Shown: positions 1 through 10,736, counted from the stretch's first letter. The stretch is 46,444 bases of DNA from Acidovorax sp. GW101-3H11 (GCF_001633105.1 NZ_LUKZ01000028.1:45100-91543); one strand, 5' to 3'. Notes: generated from the letters alone by a model not told the origin. Made by a program: numbers and translations.

Positions 1-56
1 CCGCCCCGCCGCAGGCGCAGCCAGCAGGGGGTGGGGAGCCGAACAGCCGAAAACCC

Positions 57-128
57 AAACAGCCAAACAGCCAAACAGCCAAACAGCCAAACAGCCAAAC
101 AGCCAAACAGCCAAACAGCCAAACAGCC
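57..128. repeat. Tandem array of nine 8-bp units (AAACAGCC)
   Basis: Nine perfect head-to-tail copies of AAACAGCC lie at 57-128, preceded by degenerate copies (GAACAGCC at 41-48). The unit is not a multiple of three. A reading frame crossing it would change frame whenever copy number changes by one or two units. No recognisable gene crosses it. Confidence 0.95.
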
Positions 129-446
129 ACTCGGGCCTTTGCTTCGCTCGGCCCCCTCTCGCGGGCGCAAGCGCCACGCGCTGCGCAGGCTGGGCCGAGC
201 GCAGCGATGGCCCGTGTGGATGTCCGATTCGCGGGTTCCCTTCTGTATGCGCCTGGGGCGCGCAGGGCGCGGGGTGGCATGCGCGTCGGAGCGCGCATGC
301 TTCGTGAACTGACTCACCGCAGTTGTTCGAGCGGAGCGCCGCAGGCGCGCAGCGAGTTCTGCGGTGCACCCCGTGACCGAGCACCCCAGGTTGCCCCGCA
401 GCGAAGCGAAGGGGTCGCAGACAGCAGGGTCGCCCTTTCTTTGGTG

Positions 447-474
447 ACTTTCTTTCGGCGAGACGAAAGAAAGT
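447..474. repeat. Perfect inverted repeat, 11-bp arms
   Basis: The arms ACTTTCTTTCG (447-457) and CGAAAGAAAGT (464-474) surround a 6-base loop. Similar ACTTTCTTT...AAAGAAAGT palindromes are, from memory, common intergenic repeats in beta- and gammaproteobacteria; their function is unknown. There is no T-tract, so it is not a typical intrinsic terminator. Confidence 0.7.
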
Positions 475-544
475 TACTGCGCCGCCGGGCGCACACCCCG
501 GCCTCAGCCCTGAACCCAGGCACGCCTTTCAAACCAGCACGCCA

Positions 545-617
545 AGGCTTCGACAAGCTCAGCCCGAACGGCTCCTGGGTAGCGCCCAGGCTTCGACAGA
601 AGCTCAGCCCGAACGGA
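545..617. repeat. Two partial copies of an AGCTCAGCCCGAACGG repeat
   Basis: The core GGCTTCGACAAGCTCAGC followed by CCGAACGG appears at about 547-571, and again with a two-base insertion (GACAGAAGCTCAG) at about 591-617. A more decayed trace lies near 640-660. It is a dispersed intergenic repeat type of unknown function. Confidence 0.6.
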
Positions 618-732
618 TGGGAGGCGTTGAACTGGTTTCGATCCACTCAATCCGAACGGTGAGTGGAAATTGAGACGCTATAAAAATAATAGCTTCAAAG
701 ACACAATCAGCAGGCGGTAGAGGCCAAAAACC

Positions 733-3077
733 TCAATCCCCCACCCGCCCCAACGCCCTCAACACATTCTCCGCAGTCGCCGGCGCCGTCAACACCACCG
801 GCGCCGTAGCATCCACGCCACTGCGCCCAGCCGCCACCGCATTGCGCAGCGCCTCGTACACACTGATCGCCAGCATGAACGGCGGCTCGCCCACCGCCTT
901 GCTGCCGCCCACGTTGTCCTCCCGGTTCGCTTCGGGCCACAAGTCCACCTTGAAGTGCGCCGGGATGTCCCCCGTGGCCGGGATCTTGTACGTGCTGGGC
1001 GCGTGGGTGGCTAGGTAGCCCTTGTCGTTCCACACCAACTGCTCGGTCGTGAGCCAGCCCATGCCCTGCACAAAGCCGCCCTCGATCTGGCCGATGTCGA
1101 TGGCCGGGTTGATGCTGTGGCCCACGTCGTGCAGGATGTCCACCTTCAGCACGCGGCTCTCGCCCGTCAGGGTGTCGATGGCCACCTCGGTGCAGGCGGC
1201 GCCGTAGCTGAAGTAATAAAACGGCCGGCCCGTGAGCGTGGCCTTGTCGTAGTGGATCTTGGGCGTGCGATAAAAGCCATCGCTCCACAGCTGGATGCGG
1301 TTGGCGTACGCCTCCTTGACCACGGCGTCGAAGCTGCGCACGGCCTTGGGCGAGATCACCTGGCCACCCGCGAACCGGATAGCACCTGCGCCGCAGCCGT
1401 CCAGGCCGCACACGAACGAGGCCAGGTTGTCGCGCACGTTGCGCGCGGCGTACTGGGCGGCGCGGCCGTTCAGGTCGGTGCCGCTGCTGGCCGCCGTGGC
1501 GCTGGCGTTGGGCACCTTGCTGGTGTCGCTGGCCGTGACCAGCACGCGGGCGAGGGGCACGCCCAGCTCGTCGGCCACGATCTGCGCCACTTTGGTGTGC
1601 AGGCCCTGGCCCATTTCGGTGCCGCCGTGGTTCACCTGCACGCTGCCGTCGGTGTACACATGCACCAGCGCGCCCGCCTGGTTGAACAATGTGGCCGTGA
1701 AGCTGATGCCGAACTTGACGGGCGTGATGGCGATGCCGCGCTTGATGACCGGGTTGTGCGCGTTCCAGGCTGCAATTTCGGCCTGGCGCTGGCGGTAGCC
1801 CGAGGTTTGCTCCAGCGTGGGCAGCAGCTCGTGCAGGATGTTGTCTTCCACCGCCATCTGGTAGTGGGTGACGTTGCGGCCGCTGCTGGCGTCCTTGCCA
1901 TACAGGTTGGCCAGGCGCACGTCCTGTGCGTCCAAACCCAGCGTGCGCGCGATGTCGCCCAGGATGGCCTCGATCACGATCACGCCTTGCGGGCCGCCAA
2001 AACCGCGGAACGCGGTGTGGCTCTGCGTGTGGGTCTTGCAGCGGTACGAGGCGATTTCGACATCGCTCAGGTAATAGGCGTTGTCGCTGTGGAACACGGC
2101 GCGGTCGGCCACGGGGCCCGACAGGTCAGCGCTGAAGCCGCAGTTGGCCGCCATGTGCAGCTTCAGGCCCGTGATGCGGCCGGAGTTGTCAAAGCCCACG
2201 TCGTACTCGTATGCAAACGGGTGGCGCTTGCCGGTGACCAAGAAGTCCTCGTCCCGGTCCAGCCGCAGCTTGATGGGGCGGCCGAACTTGTTGGCCGCCA
2301 CAGCGGCCCACACAGCGAGGTGGCCGGCCTGGGTTTCCTTGCCGCCAAAGCCGCCACCCATGCGGCGGCATTCCACGCGCACCGCATGGTTGTCGATGCC
2401 CAAGGCGTGCGAGACCCAATGCTGCACCTCGCCCGGGTGCTGGGTGCTGGAGTAGACCCACCACTGTTTTTGCTCCAGCGGCATGGCGTAGGCGATCTGG
2501 CCTTCGAGGTAGAAATGCTCCTGCCCGCCCACCTCGAACGCGCCGCTCAGGCGGTGGGGAGATTGCGCCAGGCCCGTGGCCGCATCGCCCCGGCGCACAA
2601 ACACCGGCGGCAGCACATAACTTTGCGCCTTCAAAGCGTCCTGCACCGTCAGCACGGCAGGCAGGGGGGTGATGTCGAGCTTGACGGCGCGCACCGCACG
2701 GCGTGCCTGCATGACCGAGTCGGCCACCACCAGGCCGATGACCTGGCCCACAAACTGCACGCTATCGATGGCAAACACCGGTTCGTCGTGCGCAAAGGCG
2801 GCCAGGATCTTGTCGCCGGGCACATCGCTGGCCAGCACTACGCCACGCACGCCGGGCAGCGCGAGGGCGGCGGTGGCATCCACCCCGTTCAGGCGGCCAT
2901 GCGCCACCGTGGAGAGGATGGGTGCCGCATACAGCGTGCCCTTCACCTCGGGCAGGTCGTCGATGTAGTGGGCGGCGCCTGCCACCTGGGCGCGGGCGCT
3001 TTCGTGGATGTGCGAGTGGCCCATGGCGGCCCGCGTGGGCGAGGGCAGGGCCTGGGTGGGGATGTGTTCGGGGGCGT

Positions 3078-3081
<4 letters not shown>
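733..3081 (-). CDS. xdhB: Xanthine dehydrogenase, molybdopterin-binding large subunit
   Basis: This is the Mo-cofactor subunit that oxidises hypoxanthine and xanthine to urate in the cytoplasm, working with XdhA. The product is 782 aa, full length for bacterial XdhB. Visible motifs are GGQEHFYLEG (185-194, Mo-proximal Gln187), MGGGFGGKE (241-249), AFRGFGGPQ, GTEMGQG (487-493) and GEPP (731-734). By alignment with the bovine enzyme from memory, Glu249 and Arg327 match the purine-positioning Glu802/Arg880, and Glu732 matches the catalytic base Glu1261. That supports purine rather than aldehyde specificity. The start overlaps the xdhA stop by 4 bp (ATGA), so the two are translationally coupled. 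The maturation gene xdhC, which often follows, is not seen in the 700 bp beyond the stop. Confidence 0.95.
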
Positions 3082-4586
<1,505 letters not shown>

Positions 4587-4616
4587 GACGGATGCCGCTT
4601 CTTCGATTGCTATCAA

Positions 4617-4696
4617 TTCTTCAATTCATCAGAGGGTAGGGCGCCCTGAGGCCTTCAGCATAAGTACAAGCTTATGACATCAATGCACGCACTGCT
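4617..4696. promoter_or_regulatory. xdhA / lysR divergent promoter region with candidate operator
   Basis: An 80-bp gap separates xdhA from the divergent LysR gene. It contains ATAAG-TACAAG-CTTAT (4660-4675), a palindrome with 6-bp spacing and the general form of a LysR site (dyad near a T-N11/12-A). The site would overlap the lysR promoter, as expected for autoregulation. The left part, about 4609-4656, may be a badly decayed dispersed repeat. Confidence 0.4.
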
Positions 4697-5629
4697 ATGA
4701 GAGACCACGCCCTTTTCGACAAGATAGACCTCCATCTCATAAGGGTCTTGCACACCGTGCTCACAGAACGCAGCGTATCGAGGGCCGCCGTCCGCCTGGG
4801 CATGCACCAGCCGGCGGTGTCGGCTGCGCTCAAAAGGCTGCGCGACCTGTCGGGCGACCCGCTGCTGGTGCGCTCCGGCGCCAGCATGATGCCCACCGAC
4901 GCCGCGCTGCGCATGGTGGAGCCCGCCGGGGCCATCCTGCGTGCGGCCGAGGCACTGTTTTCGGATGCACGCGGGTTTGACCCGCGCACGGCCACCCGCA
5001 CCTTCCGCGTGGCGGCCAGCGACTACCTCGACCCGCTGTTCCTGCCCCAGCTCGTGGCTCGCATCAAGGTCGAAGCCCCTTTGTGCCCCATCGAGATCCT
5101 GCCCTTGTCGGCCGACGCACACTACCACGCGCACCTGGCCCAGGGCGATGTGGACGTGGTGATCGGCAACTGGCCGCAGCCGCCGGACGACCTGCACATG
5201 GGCCGCCTGTTTGGTGACGAGGTGGTGTGCCTGGTCGGCAAGGACCACCCCGCCGTGCGGCGCGGCTGGGACGTGGAGAGCTGGCTGGCCGCCGAGCACA
5301 TCGCCCCCACGCCCACCCACCCTGGCGCGCGGGGCGTGATCGACGCCCACCTGGACAGCCTGGGCATGCAGCGCCACATCACGGCGCGCTGCGCGCATTT
5401 CAGCCTCATCCCCAGCATAGTGGCATCGAGCTTGCTTGTGCTGACCACCGGCCGCCAGTACTGCGAGCGGTATGTGGACCAGCTGCCGCTGGCCATCCTG
5501 CCCTGCCCGGTGCCGTTTCCCCGGCTCATGTACTACCAGCTGTGGCATGCGCGCACGCACCATTCGGCGGCCGCCGTGTGGCTGCGCGAATGTGTGAAGG
5601 CTGTCGCGTCTTCGCTACGAAAAGAATAG
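4697..5629 (+). CDS. LysR-family transcriptional regulator, probably of xdhAB
   Basis: The product is 310 aa, usual for LysR regulators. An N-terminal winged helix-turn-helix (about 10-65) includes RSVSRAAVRLGMHQPAVSAALKRLR. A linker helix and a two-lobed periplasmic-binding-like effector domain (about 95-300) follow. It is divergent from xdhA with an 80-bp gap holding a candidate palindrome, the classical arrangement for a LysR protein controlling its neighbour and itself. Purine-related control (for example by xanthine, hypoxanthine or urate) is inferred from context only. No strong Shine-Dalgarno precedes the ATG; the start is set by the conserved N-terminus (FDKIDLHLIRVLHTVL). Confidence 0.85.
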   Translation: MRDHALFDKIDLHLIRVLHTVLTERSVSRAAVRLGMHQPAVSAALKRLRDLSGDPLLVRSGASMMPTDAALRMVEPAGAILRAAEALFSDARGFDPRTATRTFRVAASDYLDPLFLPQLVARIKVEAPLCPIEILPLSADAHYHAHLAQGDVDVVIGNWPQPPDDLHMGRLFGDEVVCLVGKDHPAVRRGWDVESWLAAEHIAPTPTHPGARGVIDAHLDSLGMQRHITARCAHFSLIPSIVASSLLVLTTGRQYCERYVDQLPLAILPCPVPFPRLMYYQLWHARTHHSAAAVWLRECVKAVASSLRKE

Positions 5630-5676
5630 CTGCTTGGGTATGCTGAACAAGCGCAAGAAGGTGTTTTCGTTCCTAT
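5617..5676 (+). repeat. Dispersed ~50-bp repeat copy
   Basis: The copy has AATAGCTGCTTGGG, then CAAGCGCAAG, then a GTGTTTT end. It covers the last codons of the lysR gene (the terminal Lys-Glu and stop) and most of the gap before the ABC transporter gene. Confidence 0.6.
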
Positions 5677-5708
5677 AACAAGTTGTAAAACTGAGAGACA
5701 ATCCCCGC

Positions 5709-7310
5709 ATGAGCTCACCTCCTATTCCCTCCGCCCCGGGGGCGTCGCCGCCGCCCCGGCTGCAGCTTGTGGGCATCACCAAGCGCTACCCGGCCGTGGT
5801 GGCCAACAGCGGTGTCTCGCTCACCGTGCTGCCGGGTGAAATTCATGCGGTGCTGGGCGAAAACGGCGCGGGCAAGTCCACGCTGATGAAGATCATCTAC
5901 GGCTCGGTCAAGCCCGATGAAGGCAGCGTGTTCTTCAACGGCCAGGCTGTGCAGGTGCGCAACCCGCAAGAGGCGCGCGCCCTGGGCATCGCCATGGTGT
6001 TCCAGCACTTCAGCCTGTTCGACACGCTCACCGTTGCCGAGAACGTGTGGCTGGGCCTGGACAAGAGCCTGACGCTGGCCGAAGTCACGCAGCGCATCAG
6101 CGCCAAGGCGGCCGAATATGGCCTCGACATCGATCCGCTGCGCCCCGTGCACACCCTGAGCGTGGGCGAGATGCAGCGCGTGGAAATCATCCGCGCGCTG
6201 CTCACCAACCCCAAGGTGCTGATCCTGGACGAGCCCACCTCGGTGCTCACGCCCCAGGCGGTCGAAAAGCTGTTTGTGGTGTTGCGCAAGCTCGCCAGCG
6301 AGGGCTGCAGCATCCTCTACATCAGCCACAAGCTGCATGAGATTCGCGCGCTGTGCACCGCCTGTACCGTGCTGCGCGGCGGCAAAGTCACGGGCGTGTG
6401 CAACCCGTCCGAAGAGACCAATGCGTCCCTGTCGCGCCTGATGATCGGTGCCGAGCCGCCTGCGCTGGAACACCGCGCCGTGCAGACCGGCGCCACCGTG
6501 CTGCGCGTCAAGGGCCTGTCGCTGCCGCGTGCCGACCAGTTCGGTGTGGATTTGATCGACCTGCAGTTCGAGGTGAAGGCGGGCGAGGTGGTGGGCATTG
6601 CCGGGGTGTCGGGCAATGGGCAAAAAGAACTGCTCTACGCGCTGTCGGGCGAAGACCAGCGCGCGGAGCCTGCGAGCATCCAGGTGACGGGCCAGAACGC
6701 GGGCCGCATGGGCCCGGGCCAGCGCCGCGCGTTGGGCCTGCACTTTGTGCCCGAGGAGCGCCTGGGCCGGGGCGCCGTGCCCACCATGGGCCTGGCGCAC
6801 AACCTGCTGCTCACGCGCAAGAACGCAGTTGGCGGCAGCGGCTGGATCAAGGTGGGAGCGCTGCAAAAGCATGCCGAGGACATCATCCAGCGCTTCAATG
6901 TGAAGGCGGGTGGCCCGCATTCGGCGGCCAAGTCGCTGTCGGGCGGCAACCTGCAGAAGTTCATCGTGGGGCGCGAGATCGACGCCAACCCGAAGCTGCT
7001 CATCGTCTCGCAACCCACCTGGGGTGTGGACGTGGGGGCGGCCGCGCAGATTCGCGGCTCCATCCTGGCGCTGCGCGATGCGGGCTGCGCCGTGCTGGTG
7101 GTGAGTGAGGAGCTGGACGAATTGTTTGAAATCTGCGACCGGCTGCATGTGGTGGCGAAGGGGCGCCTGTCGCCGTCGGTGCAGCGCGCCGAGGCCACGG
7201 TGGAGCGCATCGGTGAATGGATGAGCGGGCTGTGGCACGCCGACGTGCAGGCCCACCTGGCGCAGCAGCAACAACAACAGAATCGGGCCGGGGAGGTGCA
7301 GCATGCTTAA
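5709..7310 (+). CDS. BMP-type purine/nucleoside ABC importer, ATP-binding protein
   Basis: This is a double-ATPase of the simple-sugar/nucleoside type (YufO/NupO-like, 533 aa) that energises import through the two permeases that follow. The first NBD has Walker A GENGAGKST (about residues 53-61), signature LSVGEMQR and Walker B LILDEPTS. The second NBD (about 260-510) has a degenerate P-loop (GVSGNGQKE), signature LSGGNLQK and a Walker B that ends in Gln (LLIVSQPTWGVD) instead of Asp-Glu. Such asymmetry is usual in this family. The C-terminus is a Gln-rich tail. The gene overlaps the downstream permease by 8 bp. The substrate is inferred to be a purine or nucleoside from xdhAB, the deaminases and the BMP protein nearby. 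Confidence 0.9.
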   Translation: MSSPPIPSAPGASPPPRLQLVGITKRYPAVVANSGVSLTVLPGEIHAVLGENGAGKSTLMKIIYGSVKPDEGSVFFNGQAVQVRNPQEARALGIAMVFQHFSLFDTLTVAENVWLGLDKSLTLAEVTQRISAKAAEYGLDIDPLRPVHTLSVGEMQRVEIIRALLTNPKVLILDEPTSVLTPQAVEKLFVVLRKLASEGCSILYISHKLHEIRALCTACTVLRGGKVTGVCNPSEETNASLSRLMIGAEPPALEHRAVQTGATVLRVKGLSLPRADQFGVDLIDLQFEVKAGEVVGIAGVSGNGQKELLYALSGEDQRAEPASIQVTGQNAGRMGPGQRRALGLHFVPEERLGRGAVPTMGLAHNLLLTRKNAVGGSGWIKVGALQKHAEDIIQRFNVKAGGPHSAAKSLSGGNLQKFIVGREIDANPKLLIVSQPTWGVDVGAAAQIRGSILALRDAGCAVLVVSEELDELFEICDRLHVVAKGRLSPSVQRAEATVERIGEWMSGLWHADVQAHLAQQQQQQNRAGEVQHA

Positions 7311-8379
7311 GCTGGAACCGCGCCCTCAGGCGTCGAAACTCTGGACCTATGGCTCTCCGCTACTGGCGCTGGCCTTCACGGTGCTGATTGGTGTGGTCCT
7401 GTTCATCGCACTGGGCAAAGACCCGGTGCGCGGGCTGCAGGTGTTCTTCTGGGAGCCCGTCAAGACGCAGTACGCCATTGGCGAACTCATGGTCAAGGCC
7501 ACGCCGCTGCTGCTGATTGCGCTGGGGCTGGCCGTGTGCTTCCGCTCCAACGTGTGGAACATCGGTGCCGAGGGGCAGTTTGTCATTGGCGCCGTGGTGG
7601 CCGGTGGCGTGGCGCTGCTGGCCGACAAGACCACCGGCCCCTGGATCGTGCCCGCCATCCTGCTCGCCGGGGTGCTGGGCGGCATGGCCTGGGCGGGGCT
7701 CACGGCGCTGTTGCGTGACAAGTTCAACGCCAACGAAATCCTGGTCAGCCTGATGCTGGTCTATGTGGCCACGCTGGTGCTGGGCTACCTGGTCTATGGT
7801 CCGTGGAAGGACCCCATGGGCTACAACTTCCCGCAGACCAAGACCTTCGAGAAGGTCACGCAGATCCCGCGCCTGATGCAGGGCTCGCGCATGTCCATCG
7901 GCCTGCTGCTGGCCCTGGCCGGGGCGGCTGCGCTGTGGGTGTTTTTGTTCCGCACCCGTGCAGGTTTTGCCCAGCAGGTGGGCGGCCTGGCACCGGCGGC
8001 GGCACGCTATGCGGGCTTTTCGTCGCGCCGCGCGCTGTGGACAGCGCTGCTCATTTCGGGTGGTGCGGCGGGCCTGGCGGGCGCGCTGGAGGTGGCAGGG
8101 CCCATCGGCCAGCTCACGCCCTATGTGCCTGCGGGCTACGGCTTTGCGGCCATCATCGTGGCCTTTGTGGGGCGGCTGCACCCGGTGGGCATGATCCTCT
8201 CGGCCATCCTCATGAGCATGTTCTACATCGGCGGTGAACTCGCGCAGTCGCGCCTGGGCCTGCCCAAGTCGCTGACCGGCGTGTTCCAGGGCTTGCTGCT
8301 GTTCACGCTGCTGGCCTGTGACACATTGATTGCCTACCGCATCCGCTGGGTGGGCGCAAAGAAGGTGGTAAAGACATGA
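7303..8379 (+). CDS. BMP-type ABC importer, permease 1
   Basis: A 358-aa integral membrane permease of the branched-chain/sugar/nucleoside type (YufP/NupP-like). It shows about 8-9 hydrophobic segments and the conserved VWNIGAEGQFVIGA patch near residues 84-97. It forms the inner-membrane channel with permease 2 and the upstream ATPase. Its ATG lies inside the end of the ATPase gene (8-bp overlap), so translation is coupled. The C-terminus ends about 85 bp before permease 2. Confidence 0.9.
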   Translation: MLKLEPRPQASKLWTYGSPLLALAFTVLIGVVLFIALGKDPVRGLQVFFWEPVKTQYAIGELMVKATPLLLIALGLAVCFRSNVWNIGAEGQFVIGAVVAGGVALLADKTTGPWIVPAILLAGVLGGMAWAGLTALLRDKFNANEILVSLMLVYVATLVLGYLVYGPWKDPMGYNFPQTKTFEKVTQIPRLMQGSRMSIGLLLALAGAAALWVFLFRTRAGFAQQVGGLAPAAARYAGFSSRRALWTALLISGGAAGLAGALEVAGPIGQLTPYVPAGYGFAAIIVAFVGRLHPVGMILSAILMSMFYIGGELAQSRLGLPKSLTGVFQGLLLFTLLACDTLIAYRIRWVGAKKVVKT

Positions 8380-8463
8380 GCCCCCACACTCATCACTTCG
8401 TGTATTCGTTGCCCCCCGTGGGGGTGCAAGCCTCCCTTGGGGCGGCCCGGCGGGAGGCTTGAT
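8380..8463. repeat. GC-rich inverted-repeat spacer between permease genes
   Basis: An 84-bp gap contains G/C-run palindromes (CCCCCCGTGGGGG; GCCTCCCTTGGGGCGGCCCGGCGGGAGGC). Arms GCCTCCC (8430-8436) and GGGAGGC (8452-8458) form a hairpin just before the next start codon. This GC-run type recalls intergenic repeats of Comamonadaceae. It could reduce translation or transcription of permease 2 relative to permease 1, but that is inference. Confidence 0.5.
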
Positions 8464-9384
8464 ATGGAATCCTACGCACTCCTCATCGGCGCCACGCTCA
8501 GCGCGGGCACCGTGCTGGCCATCGCGGCCCTGGGCCTGCTCATCAACGAGAAGGCCGGCATCGTCAACTTGGGCGCCGAGGGCATGATGCTCTGCGCCGC
8601 CATTGCGGGCTTTGCCACTGTGGTGCACACGGGCAACACCTGGCTGGGCTTTGCCGCAGGCATGGCCGCAGGTGCCGTGCTGGCCGCCATCTTTGGTGTG
8701 CTGGTGATCTGGCTCAACACCAACCAGTACGCCACGGGGTTGGCGCTCAGCCTGTTCGGCGTGGGCTTCTCGGCCTTTGCGGGCATCAGCTATGTGCAGG
8801 CCAAGCTGCCCGAGCTGCCCAAGTACGCGATTCCTGTGCTGGGCGATGTGCCGCTGCTGGGCCCGGCGCTGTTCCAGCAGCACCCGCTGGTGTACCTCAC
8901 CATGCTGCTGGTGGCGGGGCTGATCTGGTTCCTGTACCGCTCGCGCGCCGGGCTGGTGCTGCGGTCGGTGGGCGAATCGCCCGAGTCGGCCCACGCGCTG
9001 GGTTACCCGGTGCGCCGCATCCGGCTGCTGGCCGTGGTGGTGGGCGGCGCCCTGTGCGGGCTGGCGGGGGCTTACATCTCCACCGTCTACACCCCGCTGT
9101 GGGTCGAGGGCATGGTGGCCGGGCGCGGCTGGATCGCGCTGGCGCTCACCACCTTTGCCACCTGGCGCCCGGCACGGGTGTTGCTTGGGGCTTATCTGTT
9201 TGGTGGCGTGACCATGCTGCAGTTCCATTTGCAGGCCACGGGCGTGCAGGTGGCCAGCCAGTTGCTGAGCATGTTGCCGTATGTGGCCACCATCGTGGTG
9301 CTGGCGCTGATATCGCGCAACCCGACATGGATCCGCATCAACATGCCGGCATCGCTGGGCAAGCCGTTTTATCCGGGCTCCTGA
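8464..9384 (+). CDS. BMP-type ABC importer, permease 2
   Basis: A 306-aa polytopic membrane protein paired with permease 1 (YufQ/NupQ-like). It carries the family patch GIVNLGAEGMMLCAA at about residues 36-50 and 8-9 hydrophobic segments. The ATG at 8464 is chosen because the protein then begins MESYALLIGATLSAG, matching the family start. An upstream ATG at 8437 would read through the GC repeat. It is the third gene of the importer operon. Confidence 0.9.
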   Translation: MESYALLIGATLSAGTVLAIAALGLLINEKAGIVNLGAEGMMLCAAIAGFATVVHTGNTWLGFAAGMAAGAVLAAIFGVLVIWLNTNQYATGLALSLFGVGFSAFAGISYVQAKLPELPKYAIPVLGDVPLLGPALFQQHPLVYLTMLLVAGLIWFLYRSRAGLVLRSVGESPESAHALGYPVRRIRLLAVVVGGALCGLAGAYISTVYTPLWVEGMVAGRGWIALALTTFATWRPARVLLGAYLFGGVTMLQFHLQATGVQVASQLLSMLPYVATIVVLALISRNPTWIRINMPASLGKPFYPGS

Positions 9385-9493
9385 AAGGGGTTGTCCGCGT
9401 GAAAATCTGGTTACCCTGCGGTAGATCGCACCATAATCACCGTTTTCGTCCCTCAACCTTTGCAAGTCTTACTTCTTCGATAAGGAAACCGAC
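9385..9493 (+). promoter_or_regulatory. Candidate promoter for the binding-protein gene
   Basis: A 109-bp gap separates permease 2 from the lipoprotein gene. CATAAT at 9432-9437 could be a -10, with TGGTTA (9409-9414) 17 bp upstream as a weak -35. A separate promoter would suit the higher amounts needed for a binding protein. AAGGA (9482-9486) is the ribosome-binding site. Confidence 0.35.
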
Positions 9494-10660
9494 ATGACTG
9501 ATCTGCAGAAACGCTCCATGCTCAAGGTGGCAGCGCTCTCCGCCGTGGCCGCTGCTGCCCTCGTGGGCTGTGGCAAGAAGGAAGAACCGGCACCGGCCCC
9601 CGCGCCTGCACCGGCACCCGTTGCAGAAGCACCGGCCCCCAAGCCCGAGCCACTGAAGATCGCGTTTGCCTATGTCGGCCCGGTGGGCGACGGCGGCTGG
9701 TCGTTTGCGCACGACAACGGTCGCAAGGCCATCGAGAAGGAATTCGGCGACAAGGTCGTGACGAGCTTTGTGGAAAGCGTGCCCGAGTCTGCCGACGCCG
9801 AGCGCGTGCTGCGCGACCTGGCTGGTCAGGGCAACAAGCTGATCTTCGGCACCACCTTTGGCTACATGGAATCCATGCTCAAGGTCGCTGAAGACAACAA
9901 GGGCATCAAGTTCGAGCATGCCACCGGCTACAAGACCGCCGAGAACATGCGCACCTACGACAGCCGCACCTACGAAGGTGCGTACATGGCGGGCGTGATC
10001 GCCGGTGCCATGACCAAGTCCAACACGCTGGGCGTGGTCGGCTCGGTGCCAATCCCTGAAGTGATCCGCAACATCAACAGCTTCACGCTGGGTGCGCAGT
10101 CGGTCAACCCCAAGATCAAGACCAAGGTGGTCTGGGTGAACGAATGGTTCAGCCCACCGAAGGAAACCGAAGCCGCCACCAGCCTGATCAACGGCGGTGC
10201 CGACGTGCTGTTCCAGAACACCGACTCGCCCGCCGTGCTGAAGACGGCGCAGGAGAAGGGCAAGCGCGCCTTCGGCTGGGATTCGGACATGACCGCCTAC
10301 GGCCCCAAGGCCCACCTGGCATCGGCCATCATTAACTGGGGCCCGTACTACATCAAGGCCACCAAGGACGCACTGGAAGGCCAGTGGGCTTCGGGCCAAA
10401 GCTGGTGGGGTGTGAAGGAAGGCGCGATCGACATCGTCTCCATCGCCGAAGACGTGCCTGCCGACACCAAGGCCAAGGTCGAGTCCATCAAGAAGGGCCT
10501 GGCCGACGGCAGCTTCGTGATCTGGAAGGGTCCGATCGTGGGCCAGGACGGCAAGGAAGTGCTGGCCAAGGACGCCGTGGCCGATGACAAGTTCCTGGGC
10601 GGCGTGAACTTCTACGTCAAGGGCGTGGAAGGCAAGATCCCTGGCGGCGAGAAGAAGTAA
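9494..10660 (+). CDS. BMP-family purine/nucleoside-binding lipoprotein of the ABC importer
   Basis: The 388-aa product starts with a lipoprotein signal peptide (lipobox LVGC, Cys28 or nearby). A Lys-Glu/Pro-Ala-rich tether (about residues 29-55) leads to a BMP/Med-type periplasmic binding domain with AFAYVGPVGDGGWSFAHD, ADAERVLRDLA and TFGYMESMLKVA motifs. It delivers ligand to the upstream permeases. Only family-level ligand assignment (purine nucleoside or base) is possible; the purine-catabolic neighbours support a purine. The gene is followed by a strong intrinsic terminator. A second, separately encoded relative lies at 13373-14485. Confidence 0.92.
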   Translation: MTDLQKRSMLKVAALSAVAAAALVGCGKKEEPAPAPAPAPAPVAEAPAPKPEPLKIAFAYVGPVGDGGWSFAHDNGRKAIEKEFGDKVVTSFVESVPESADAERVLRDLAGQGNKLIFGTTFGYMESMLKVAEDNKGIKFEHATGYKTAENMRTYDSRTYEGAYMAGVIAGAMTKSNTLGVVGSVPIPEVIRNINSFTLGAQSVNPKIKTKVVWVNEWFSPPKETEAATSLINGGADVLFQNTDSPAVLKTAQEKGKRAFGWDSDMTAYGPKAHLASAIINWGPYYIKATKDALEGQWASGQSWWGVKEGAIDIVSIAEDVPADTKAKVESIKKGLADGSFVIWKGPIVGQDGKEVLAKDAVADDKFLGGVNFYVKGVEGKIPGGEKK

Positions 10661-10705
10661 GCACTTCTCACCCGTCACCGGGCGGCCTCTTGGGGCTGCC
10701 CGTTC

Positions 10706-10736
10706 AAAAGGGCTACCTTCCTGGGTGGCCCTTTTT
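10706..10736 (+). terminator. Intrinsic terminator after the binding-protein gene
   Basis: The stem AAAAGGGC (10706-10713) / GCCCTTTT (10728-10735) has a partly paired inner loop (ACC...GGT) and ends in a T run. It separates the importer operon from the Rieske/deaminase pair. Confidence 0.85.

Larger units (their letters stand above)
1..732. other. Gene-free repeat-rich region at window start
   Basis: No convincing gene is seen here. Short open frames exist, but they run through repeats and lack family resemblance or a good ribosome-binding site. The stretch holds a tandem 8-bp array (57-128), a GC-rich tract full of short inverted repeats (131-430), a strong hairpin with arms ACTTTCTTTCG/CGAAAGAAAGT (447-474), and two partial copies of a repeat containing AGCTCAGCCCGAACGG (about 545-571 and 591-617). 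It ends in a copy of the dispersed AGCT...GGCC repeat (about 678-730) just past the xdhB stop. It resembles a sink for intergenic repeats downstream of xdhB. A gene left of the window could end here, but I see no C-terminal coding signal. Confidence 0.6.

Noticed and set aside
57..128. CRISPR array
   Set aside because: Units are 8 bp and contiguous, with no spacers and no cas genes in the window.
131..430. Small genes in the GC-rich stretch near the window start
   Set aside because: The open frames run through inverted repeats, differ from neighbouring codon usage, and have no ribosome-binding site or family similarity.
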